A stretch of DNA of 64,000 nt from Nitzschia sp. DOCU1 (lineage: Eukaryota > Bacillariophyta > Bacillariophyceae > Bacillariales > Bacillariaceae): NCBI GenBank assembly GCA_951394045.1, contig OX595998.1:186001-250000 (forward strand). The letters run 5' to 3'. The notes below the pieces were generated by a model that did no database searches, was not told the origin of the DNA, and was given only the letters and a program-made list of their open reading frames with translations. Every line of letters begins with the position of its first letter. Position 1 is the first letter of the stretch. Below, one piece after another: positions 1 through 9,474 of this stretch. The translations under genes were made by a program, and so were the position numbers.

Positions 1-19
1 AGCGCGATACGACACTTAC

Positions 20-3000
20 TCCAATGTAATGTTCCGTCCCAGGTGGAACAACACAGTTTGGATACTTCAAATAATTGAGCATAGTAGGATCAAGAGCTGC
101 TACAGAAGGTGCCCTCGTCGACTGCCCAACCCAAGCAAGAATAATGGTGTTATCGAAGTGGAGTTGCCCACTCTGAAGCTTTCGGCGACTTGCTAACACT
201 TCGGCGTAGCCAGATTGAAACTCGTCTTCTGGGATAGCGTGGCCAGGTGCGTTCACCGGACAAAGACAAACATCCCCGTTGTCTTGCGTTCTTCGTCGGT
301 CTGGATCTACATCTAGATGATATAGTTGCCGACTGCGTCGATCGTCGAACAAGTCTCCATTAGACCGGCATCCCCGGCAGCTGCCTTTTAGTTTCAAAGA
401 AAAACGAACTCGGAGAAAGCCATTGTCGTTGCTTTCTCCGAGCGGCTCGTGGACGATCGAAAGGACCGCCTCTGGACGACGGAAAAGCTCGTCACAGTAA
501 TCTTCCGAAAGTTGAGCGTACACCGAGATGAAACTCGAACCAATCAAGTTTTCGTCGTTGCTTGTTACATCACCACTCACATAAGCGTCGATGACTAAAG
601 TCGTGATGAAATCGTTTGCTTCCAAAGCACATGGGACAATTCTCATTTCGCCGAGCGTCACGTTATCAATAAATGGAAGGCTATACAGGGCGAGCAAGAC
701 CTGTTCTTGCGTAGGATCGACCCTGGTCGAATTTGGAGGGCAGAAGCAGCTATCAACTCTTGCCTTCAAAAGGCCAGACGAGCCTTGATTGTCTGCACCA
801 TCTTCTTGCAAGTTGCGACGGCGGCCAGAGGTTTGGTCGAACAAGCCCGAATCGCTCGAACACCCTCGGCAAAAGCCCACGACTACCAGAAGCACCAAGC
901 TCGTCTCCGCAGAATTTGAGACCGTTAAAGTTTGGTTTAGGTCGCCAGTTGAGGCCACTGTTGGGGAGTAGGTCGGTGCAAGAGTAGCCATCTGGGCTCG
1001 TCGCTTCCCCTGACCTGTGCTGTTACCAGCGAACCCTTCCGTAAAATTGAAGACCAAAGAAACGTCAAAATCGGTCAAGTTCCGAAACAAGCCATCACAA
1101 AAACCTTCGGAAATGGCTTGATTGTAGCTGTCCACAAACGTCTGGCCAAGCTGTGTAAGCTGGTCAGGACTCTCGACAGATCCGCTGATGGTCAAAACTA
1201 CAGCTGAACGGAAGGAAGTCAAGAACCTGCAGTCTGAGACTTCACTAATCGTCTCCAGCTCAAATCGATTCAAAAGTGCTTGATAGTTTTGAACCACCTC
1301 AGGCTCACTTAGCCCCAGCTCTTCTGACGAGGTTGCGCTACAATAGCATGTTGGGTCGAGTTCTTGGAGACTTCGAAGACTTCGGTGCTGCTGCTTCCAC
1401 TCCAGCTTGCGCTCTCGATTCGGCGTTCGGCGAAATGCCTCGGTGTCGTAGACGGGAATGGTCTCGTTGCAGTCACCCCGACACGTGCCCATTACAGAAA
1501 ATTCAAAGGAAGCTATAGCGCCGTCGATCGAAACTCGGTAAAAAAGAGATCTTGCGCTGGACAATCGACGAAAGTATGGATCGCAATATCGCCTAGCAAC
1601 CCCGTTGTAGCCCTTGACAAACTGAGTCTCAAGCAAGGCGATATCGTTTTCTGAGACGGCAGTCATATTCGGGATGAGGTCATATTCGACTACGGCGATA
1701 GCAGAGAAAACACTGAAGCTTGAACCACAATCTACTTCCTTCACTTGCATCACATCAGCAACTTGAGTAGGTGATGTCACGACTTGGGACACAACGATGT
1801 CCGAAGTCCCGCCGGAATCAAGGACAGCCTCTCCTAGGGCTTTCGTCAAGGGACGAATCAACCCCCGATCTCGGACACCTTGCTGTCTGGTTTCAACTGG
1901 GCAAAGGCAATTGGTAGAGTTTTGCACTTCGACCGTACCGAAAAGCTGCCCGTCGCAACCGAAGCATTCAAATGTCACTAGAAGAAGGAGCTCCACGTCG
2001 TCGGTCGTTTGTGCTATTCCGGGCAGCCGGCGGTTGCGCTGTCTGACGTTCGAATCATCAACGTGAACAGTCAAAATGTTCCGGCGGGCCAGGTCACACG
2101 TTCCGTTTGCAAAGCTCCCCGCTCCATGGAAACTATCTACAAAGTTTGCGACGATGGCGTTTTGCTCTTGAGCCGAGACGGTGGCCCCAGCTTCTTCGGG
2201 ATCTCGCGTAAGAACCACGCTAACCGAAGCAGAGTGTTGCTGTAAAAGATCGTCGGCCACACCTGGCGTGCAGTTTGCGACGCGGTGTACGTCGACCACG
2301 TCCAAGAGGTCTCCCAATGCAATTGCTTGGCTCGTTTGATTCTTGGAGTTGTACGCTTTGATAAAAGTATGGCGCGAGGGCCCTCGGCAAAAGCAGGGGG
2401 GATTGGCTAGTTCTCGTCGATTCACTCCTCCAACGTTGCTGACCGCAGATTCTTGCGTCCGGCGGAACAGCTCCACAGGAACAGTGTTACATCCCTCGCA
2501 AGAGCCAAATAGCTGGACGACGACTTCGACTTCCGAGCTTGTAGTTCCACCTTCATGAATCTCGATTAAATCAAGTTGGGTCATGCGTCGGAACGCTCCC
2601 TTCTGATCACAGGTTGCAATGGCCGTGTAGGTTTCTGCAAGATCGGATAGGACGGGACCGAGCAATTGTTCCAAGTCCCCAGTTGTACTGTTTCTAGCCA
2701 ATCGAATGGCCCAATAAAGGCCATCGAAGGAAACAGGGCCATTGGTTTGGGAGACACATAGCGGCTCAACAGTTGGGGCGAATGAAGGGGCGACCGATGT
2801 ACTTGGAGGATTCGTAGTAGGACCCCCCAGAGAAGGGGGCCTTGTTCCATCAAAGCTAGTAGGGGCGGGAGTGACGCCATCTTGTACAGGGTTGTTACCT
2901 CCGCCGCCGCCTGCATTGCCCCCCCCCCCTCCGTTAGGATTGCCCCCGCCATTGTTATTACCACCGCCACCACCACCGCCACCATCGTTGTTGTTTACGG

Positions 3001-4369
3001 GAGGCGGTATAGGCCTGGGTGTTGCCGGCGTGATTGGTGGTTTCTCGATCTCTTCTTTGTTCTGTTGCAAAAGTCGAGAATCATTCGAATGCTTGGAGGT
3101 CCCAGAAAAGTCGAAGGTGTATGTCATTCTACCGGATAGTAGATCCAAGCCATCCACATTAAGTAGGGAAACGCGATTGCCGGAGGTTACAGATAAAAAT
3201 GCATTTGGAGAAGCCAGAAGGTTATGAACAGGTGGAGCATTCCTCATTCTTCTTGTTGCTGCCTCCAAATGTCGATTCCGATCATCGGCAATGTCTAAAA
3301 TCAAGCGATATTGTTGACGTGGAGACAATAGAAAATCGAACATCACATGCGTCCCATCCTGGTCGAGTATCCTCTGTATCGTACCAGGAGTACTACTAGC
3401 TGCAAACGCCGAAGCCTGACCGGGTGGCACCAACTGACGGTGGGAATTGAGTGCAGTTGTTCTGCCCCCAATGTCTGCGAGGAGGCGGGCAATTGTTTCT
3501 CTTGACTTGTGGTGCTGAAGTTTCTTTGGATAGGAAAGCTCGGCTAACATCCTGTTGTTATTTGCAGCGAATCCTTTACTACGACCATGAAGGGATGCGA
3601 TCTGTTGCTTCGAGAAAGCGTCAAGAATGTTGAGTTTCAACAAGTTCGAAGGGAGATTTTGTGACTCTGTACGGCCAGAATGATGGCCCTTTTCCTTCAA
3701 CACTCCTGATTGGAGCTGATTTACCCGCATATCAGCACCACGTTGTCCATTTTCAATGTCAAGAGGAGTCAGCAGAAACTGCTCCTTTGCTAACTGCTCT
3801 CTGCTCACGAATCCGTTGTGAGCTGCATGCATTCCCTCTAGGGGTCTTCCGTCAGCTGGAAAGTCCCCCAAGTGACGAGGGCGGCGGATTCTTCCTTGTT
3901 CGCCAGGAGCACCTTCAGCTGGTGGCAGCCTATTGTTTTCTTCGTTCTCGGGAGGAAGAACAACTTCAATTCGCCAAGAAATTCCAGCCTCCTTCCAGTG
4001 ACGGTCGAGCCCCCCAATCTCAAGATAGACGGGGAGAGCGAGCGGTTTATCGTACTGCCGAGCAGAAGAAAACTCTCCCACTGGTAGAGGGTTACTTTCA
4101 TGTCTCATCCTCGCCAATCTCTTCTTTTCCACCATCTCATTACGAATGGTCGTGTCAGTGGCGCCGATATCATCGGCGAAGATCTTTTTCATGGGAACCA
4201 GCAACAGGAGCATGTACCAAAGAAGGAAGGATGCTCCATTGTTGTTGGAGACCGTCATCGTCGTCTTCGGAGCAACGGGCTGCAACAACGACAACAAGAA
4301 AAGAACCAACAAGACGGAGCATCCTCGTAGGGATGCTCCACTTTTGGTGACAATCATAGCTTGATTCAT
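20..4369 (-). CDS. Secreted LNR-family protein, copy A (first exon only, partial)
   Basis: First exon of the large gene also found as copies B (19364-26564) and C (51040-56765). From the ATG at 4369 (protein begins MNQAMIVTK) to a splice donor at 19/20 (A|GTAAGTG on the minus strand) the length is 4350 bases, exactly 1450 codons. I read most of it in frame without a stop, so it looks intact. Order: two hydrophobic N-terminal stretches (probable signal region), a charged domain of about 300 residues, a Gly/Asn linker near residues 445-490, then five Cys-rich modules each with a CxGC-type site followed by CxCP. A run of 11 C at 2919-2929 lies in the Gly-rich linker and stays in frame. The LNR exons expected downstream lie beyond the left edge. 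Function unknown; extracellular or cell-surface by composition (inference). Confidence 0.75.
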
Positions 4370-4650
4370 GAGCTTACAACAATAACTTACTAAAACAATA
4401 GACGTATGATAAGAAATTATGGATTGTTGCAAAGTCGTAAACACCGTTCCCGGTCGGAAAAAATGGCCGCAATTTCGGCCAAACCATCACCAAAAACATT
4501 ATCGGTTGGAAATATTATTGGTCGTGCTTACGTAAGTTCGCAAGGCATATGCCTCTCTCATTTAACACCGTACATCATGCCGCCCGACTTCTTGGAGATG
4601 CGTCAGGGGAGAACCTTCAACTGCGAAAGAACAAGAGTACCATGAGGACT

Positions 4651-4667
4651 GTCGGAATCGTATACAC
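4651..4667 (+). repeat. Left member of inverted pair flanking the Crypton gene
   Basis: GTCGGAATCGTATACAC matches the reverse complement of 8031-8047 (GTCGGAATTTTATACAC) at 15 of 17 positions. The pair encloses 3.4 kb with the recombinase gene in the middle. Cryptons are not known for terminal inverted repeats, so these may be recombinase binding sites or ends of a different carrier (inference). Confidence 0.4.
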
Positions 4668-4782
4668 GACTTCATTAGTCATACAAGTCCATTATACAGA
4701 AAATGTTTATTTTTCCGCACTACCCGGCAGTAGTTTGCCTCCTTTTTTGGACGGTGGGATGCCGCTTCCGTTGGTACGTTCG

Positions 4783-4822
4783 GAAAATTATACAACTCTT
4801 GGTTCCACGATGTATAATTTTC
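4783..4822. promoter_or_regulatory. Inverted repeat upstream of the recombinase start
   Basis: GAAAATTATACA (4783-4794) and its exact reverse complement TGTATAATTTTC (4811-4822) are separated by 16 bases and end 85 bases before the ATG at 4908. It could be an operator-like or recombinase-binding site, or the 5' UTR could fold here. The core TTATACA is also present in the downstream hairpin at 8003-8049. Confidence 0.45.
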
Positions 4823-4907
4823 TGGCCAACACGTCACAGCACGAGTAGCAGCTTCATTCCTCCTCATTGGCCACATTCAAGGAACAACACGCACCACCAC
4901 CAGCACC

Positions 4908-7880
4908 ATGTCGGCCAGCAGTGGGCAACGAGGACACCGAGGTGGCCGCATTCATTCTCAACAACGTGAGACCAATGACACGGCACCAACGGTTGGCAAT
5001 GATCTTGCACTACCAGCAGATCTAGCGGAGAGATACAATGAAACGGCATCATTCGCCCACAATGACAAAACTCGGCAGGATTACCGCAACCGAATCAAAA
5101 GAATCATCACTTTCTGGAAGGAAAATGACCCTACATACTACGCTGTAGGCGTTTGCAAAGTATCAGAAGCAGATCTTGCAGATGCTACAAAGTATCACTT
5201 TGGCAAGACAGAGGACATTGTCTACGAAGGGCTCAATGAGAGCTTTGTTCTACATTTTCTTGTATGCAATAAGCACAAAGATGACGGCAGCAAGCTAAAA
5301 AGCCTCCAAGATTTAAGGAAGTACAAGGATGCCATAATGTGGGGATCCAAGATGGCGGGAGTGCTACTACCAGTGAAGTTCTTCGAGATGTTTGATCAAT
5401 TCCTCGGAGGGTACAAAAAGGAGTTCAATAAAGAAAAGAAGAAAGGGAATGTGGATCAGACCGACGCTGATCCTATTTCAATATCATTATACAGGCTGCT
5501 CCTGAAGTATGCTATTGATTCCAACAATATATTTGTGTGGTTCTGGACGCTTGCACAATGGAACTGTATGGCTCGGTGCGCTTCTATTGATCCACTTGGT
5601 TTTCACAACGTGAAATTGGGCGTTGACTCCCTAGTAGTTAAATATGACGATTCTAAAGCAGACAAGGCGGGTGAAAAACTGTCGGAAAAGAATATCTTTG
5701 CCAATCCCTTCCAGTGGCAGGAATGCTTCTGGACGGGGATGGGAGTTTGGTTAGCCTTGCGTGAAGGCGAAGGGCAGACTGGCGATTGCTTCTTTCTACA
5801 CAACGGCCTCCTAGAAGGAAATGCTTCAAAGAAGTACGCTGAACAGCTTGTAGGGATGATCCAACCTCATCTTGAGACAGTTGGCAATCATATCAATATT
5901 CGAAAATTCAACCCATACGGCACTCGCAAAGGATCTGCAACCCATGCAGTATCTGGAACTACTATGCCACCATCAATTCCTTCCATTGCTCGCCGGGGTG
6001 AATGGAGCATTGGCTCGGTGCTGGATGTCTACTGGCACTTCGGCAGTGTCGGCGATCAGTACCTTGGCAGAGTATTAGCTGGCTTGGATCCAATGTCGCC
6101 TAACTTTGATGTTTTGCCGCCACATTGGAATATTTCTGACCCTATGTCAAACGAGTTTGTGCAACGTGGCATGAACTCCACCTATAAAAATTTCATTACA
6201 AATGCGCCAGCGTATACCGCACTCCTTTTGCGGGTCTTTGCGTGCGTTGTCTTCCATTCTGATGCTCTGATTGCAACGATGGCGAGCCATTCTGGCCACG
6301 ACTTTACAAAAGTCGCCATCCTGCATGACCGAGCTCTCCTCAAGGAACTCAAGAGTCTTGTGACCCTTGAACGAACTGCAGGGGTTATTGAAGCTCCTAC
6401 GGGCATTCCTCCGCATGTCATGCACGCACGTCAGCTTGAAAAGCTGGTCGAGCAAACGGGAACATTGATGACAAATATGGACCGCCAAAATGAAACCTTG
6501 GTAGCATCCATGGTCAAGACTCTCGAAGACAACGCCTTAGAGGCAGGTCACATTACAAGCCATCGCCTCACACAAATTCTAGAGAGGCATAAGAACGATC
6601 AGATGGAAGCTACAAAAAAAGAATTTGAAAGCATCAAGGCTTCAATCAGGCGACTACGACATGCTGGTGCTGACCAAAACGACAAAGATGACGAAGGATA
6701 CACTAGCCACACTCCTACTTTTCAGGTGGCAAATATTTTCCAATATGGCGGGAAATTCCATCCTGTTCCACAAGGATTCCAATTCCCTTCGGCAACCCTG
6801 CGACAAGGCCTGCAGTTGTGGCTCAAGGGTCAGACTGTGAATGCAAATGGAAGCCAATGCGTTCGTCCATTTCGTTTGTTGAGTGCTCTGCCAACCAAAG
6901 AACTTCAGAATCGCTATCGAATCAACTGGGTGCCTATTTTTACATATTTGGAAAAACACGCAACCACACAGCTACCAACCGACACACGGACAATGAGTGA
7001 TGATGCTGTTGAGGCCTACTACACCGAATGCCTTAATATTTTGAAGAACCGGGTAGCCTATTGTTTCAAGACTGGTGGGTGTGTAAAATGGAATGTGTCT
7101 AGCTGGTCTAACAAGATACAACCATCGTCTATTAAAAAGTCAGGAACGGAAGAGGACAAAGCCAAGCTGGGCACTGAGGCAACCTCCTTCAGGAACCGGC
7201 CGCGAAGTGGTGGTGGCGGCAGCCGAAAGAAAAGACACAGCACCACAACCCCTTTGTATCCACAGCGACAGAAAAGAAGAAATCTACAACCGACCAATCA
7301 GCTTCAAAGGCGAAGGCGCCGCAACCATTCATCCACCCCCTCGTCCACCACAAACAATGCCTTTCCGGATTCTTTTGGTGGCATGGAAGATCTTGACGAA
7401 GAACAATGCCAACGAATTGCAGATCGTGACGGCGAGATCAGAGAGCAAGCCAACCAGGAAATGCGCCATGAAATGATAGCTGCTGGGGCAGAACAACTTA
7501 GAGTAGGAGATGCTGCTGGATTTGATGGATCCAGGCTCTATGTTGGACCGACTGGAGCTACTGGTGTGGAGGTCAATCGTGGCAATGTTTCAACATTTGA
7601 GCTACGTGCATATTCGCAGCAGCACCTTACACAACATGTCCCACAAACTAGAACCTCAGAGGTGCAGAGAAAAGTACCGGTGTCAAAAAGCCCTGGACGA
7701 TGCTCCATTGTAGGCTGTCAGTGGAATAATTTGGCCCCTGACCATTGTTGCCATGGTTGCAGTGTTGCTGGTATCCACAATATGTGCGCCCAGGCAAATG
7801 GTCTGACTTCTACAGTCAATGAACTTGACATGTATTGCAGTAAAGAATGTCAAACAGCAAAGGAGCCAAATCCAAAGTAG
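4908..7880 (+). CDS. Crypton-like tyrosine recombinase (CryptonS type)
   Basis: Intact 990-residue frame. Residues 40-175 look like a helical N-terminal (SAM-like) domain. The catalytic region follows: R223 in NCMARCASIDP is the likely first Arg; NPYGTRKGSAT (335-345) is the box II region, where the canonical HxxR reads YGTR, so His is replaced by Tyr337 and Arg340 is kept; D373-V-Y375 followed by GDQYLGR fits the nucleophile region of stramenopile Cryptons, with Y375 the likely nucleophile. Residues about 500-585 are coiled-coil-like. At about 620-690 a segment with FPSATLRQGLQLW resembles a GCR1_C-type DNA-binding domain (from memory, not searched). The basic Ser/Arg stretch near 755-800 could be nuclear targeting. 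The C-terminus (about 925-985) is Cys-rich with CxxxxC, HCCHGC and YCSKEC and probably binds zinc. Role: DNA cutting and rejoining of the element. No introns seen. Confidence 0.75.
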   Translation: MSASSGQRGHRGGRIHSQQRETNDTAPTVGNDLALPADLAERYNETASFAHNDKTRQDYRNRIKRIITFWKENDPTYYAVGVCKVSEADLADATKYHFGKTEDIVYEGLNESFVLHFLVCNKHKDDGSKLKSLQDLRKYKDAIMWGSKMAGVLLPVKFFEMFDQFLGGYKKEFNKEKKKGNVDQTDADPISISLYRLLLKYAIDSNNIFVWFWTLAQWNCMARCASIDPLGFHNVKLGVDSLVVKYDDSKADKAGEKLSEKNIFANPFQWQECFWTGMGVWLALREGEGQTGDCFFLHNGLLEGNASKKYAEQLVGMIQPHLETVGNHINIRKFNPYGTRKGSATHAVSGTTMPPSIPSIARRGEWSIGSVLDVYWHFGSVGDQYLGRVLAGLDPMSPNFDVLPPHWNISDPMSNEFVQRGMNSTYKNFITNAPAYTALLLRVFACVVFHSDALIATMASHSGHDFTKVAILHDRALLKELKSLVTLERTAGVIEAPTGIPPHVMHARQLEKLVEQTGTLMTNMDRQNETLVASMVKTLEDNALEAGHITSHRLTQILERHKNDQMEATKKEFESIKASIRRLRHAGADQNDKDDEGYTSHTPTFQVANIFQYGGKFHPVPQGFQFPSATLRQGLQLWLKGQTVNANGSQCVRPFRLLSALPTKELQNRYRINWVPIFTYLEKHATTQLPTDTRTMSDDAVEAYYTECLNILKNRVAYCFKTGGCVKWNVSSWSNKIQPSSIKKSGTEEDKAKLGTEATSFRNRPRSGGGGSRKKRHSTTTPLYPQRQKRRNLQPTNQLQRRRRRNHSSTPSSTTNNAFPDSFGGMEDLDEEQCQRIADRDGEIREQANQEMRHEMIAAGAEQLRVGDAAGFDGSRLYVGPTGATGVEVNRGNVSTFELRAYSQQHLTQHVPQTRTSEVQRKVPVSKSPGRCSIVGCQWNNLAPDHCCHGCSVAGIHNMCAQANGLTSTVNELDMYCSKECQTAKEPNPK

Positions 7881-8002
7881 TAACTTACTAGTGTTAGCTG
7901 TTGCGTCGTTTTGTCTTCTCGTCGACGTCGTTTAAACTTTGAAGTCCACCGCACCGTGCGCGTGAACTAGTCCAAGTGGTCATCCGGTTAGTCTTGTATG
8001 TC

Positions 8003-8049
8003 GAGTCTGATTATACACAATATGCACCATGTGTATAAAATTCCGACTC
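8003..8049. repeat. Hairpin downstream of the recombinase gene
   Basis: GAGTCTGATTATACACA (8003-8019) pairs imperfectly with TGTGTATAAAATTCCGACTC (8030-8049) across a 10-base loop. It lies about 120 bases after the stop at 7880 and contains the right member of the inverted pair (8031-8047). It may form the 3' end of the transcript or the element end. Confidence 0.4.
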
Positions 8050-8300
8050 ACTTTAAGGTAGCCCTTCTGATCGCACCGGCCGACTCTACTATTTGGTAGC
8101 TGGAGCTATGCGCGACGAGAAACGAACTTCTAAGCCTTTCAACGAGGATTCACCTCCATCGCAGGTAGCGCAAAAACGGATGCTCGAATTAATGGCGCAT
8201 TTTCAAGGGAGTGACGTACCACGGCGGCATAAACGATGACGTTATGGTATCAAGACGGCTATGCTTCAACAAAACAGCAGCAGCGGTCCTTCTTCGAACA

Positions 8301-8600
8301 AACTGACCTCAGAAACGATCTTTTAAGACCGTAAATCATGTTTTCGCGATGATGGTTAGCTAGTAGGGGCTGGAATTCAATTATCGATCATGCCCTCCAA
8401 CTTCTTGCAGTTCGTCGGGGGAGAACCTTCAGCTAGAAGTTCTCCCCGTGGTGTCACCATCCTTGTTTAAGATCGTTCCTGACGTCATTCTGATTGGAGT
8501 GAAGATGCCTTTTTCTTTCGTAATCATTAAGAGAATAGCTAAGCCATGGTTGATGTTCTTCGGAACTTGAGTGCTGATCATTTTATTATTATGTAGAACG
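8301..8600. repeat. Segmental duplicate of 26707-27010
   Basis: The stretch from ACTGACCTCAGAAACGATC through the ATTATGTAGAACGAGG region is nearly identical to 26707-27016, upstream of LNR copy B. It shows that the flanks of copies A and B belong to one duplicated block. No gene is recognised in it; the short open frames here are not conserved between copies. Confidence 0.75.
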
Positions 8601-9474
8601 AGGGAAAGCGGCGAACGAATCACTCATTCCTGGCCTTCGTTTGCGCTTCCTGTTTAAAGGTACGCCCAAAAGGGTGGACCAATTGGTTGCGGAGACGGAC
8701 GCACGGCCAGACCGATTGGCAATCTTTAGTCGTAGGCATCAAATCCTAAGCATGGCATGAGCTTACGTATATATCATACCTTGCAGGTTTGCATGTAACC
8801 GCGGAATTGGTTCCGCGCGGGTAGACGAGAGCCAAGCCACACGGCGGAATGACCATGACCACCTCATTAGCTCTCTACTAATAGCGCGCAGCAATCCAAC
8901 AAAGAACGTGAAAAAACAGCAGATCAGATGCCTGTGAGCGCCAAAGGGTAGAGTGGCTGGTGGTGGTCTGCTGGCAGATTCAAGTCGGGGGCGGATGCAT
9001 GCCCAGCCATGGCGCACAAGATGACACCACCGCAATCATAACAACCAGGCAGGCCAGTTCTTCGGTCCTCCTTCTGCTGTGGAGAATCGAGGAATCAAGG
9101 TATTCCTGCAACTATTGACCAGCAGGTCACTACGATCTTGTCAATGTTAGAGACCGCGCCATGCACGTTGCAAAAGCGTGACCTTGTTCCAGACAGAATG
9201 TGGTTGACGTGCGGTTGAAAAGGGATGAAAGCCGGGCCAACCTTTGGGCAAGAACGACATCATAGGATGGATAAGAATGGGGATCCAAGAATGGTCCTCA
9301 TCAAGAGTATCATGCCGCCGATGATCAAACGGTCGCTTCGGCTCGATCTTGGGGTGGCATGTCGGTCGCCACTCCTGCCGGCCAGCAAAGTCTGGCGAGT
9401 AAACAAAGTTTGTTTTCTTGTAAAGACAGTTTTGTGTCGGGACTGTCTCATACGATCACAGGACGCAGTCGCGA
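8590..9474. repeat. Upstream region of DUF6824-WWE gene, duplicated at 45125-45990
   Basis: About 880 bases leading up to the start at 9475 recur with small indels before the truncated copy at 46198. No protein frame is consistently open in both copies, so this is more likely promoter and 5' flank than a gene. It ends in a segment around 9225-9474 that is conserved right up to the coding start. Confidence 0.7.

Larger units (their letters stand above)
4523..8295. mobile_element. Crypton-like insertion between duplicated flanks
   Basis: The flank of LNR copy A ends in AAATATTATTGGT at about 4522, and a sequence matching CTAACAAAATGACCTCAG resumes at about 8295. In the paralogous flank of copy B (26691-26720) these two pieces are directly joined. 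The 3.77 kb between them holds a tyrosine-recombinase gene. The left edge is uncertain: the flank of copy C continues into sequence like 4523-4560, so B may have lost some DNA, and the true element may start further right. Candidate ends are an inverted pair at 4651-4667 and 8031-8047 (15 of 17 bases agree). A related 55-base segment occurs at both sides (about 4576 and 8388). Confidence 0.5.

Noticed and set aside
2581..3227. Pro/Gly- and Val-rich frames on both strands in 2581-3227
   Set aside because: Shadow frames of the Gly/Asn-rich linker of LNR copy A; low-complexity DNA gives long frames on both strands.
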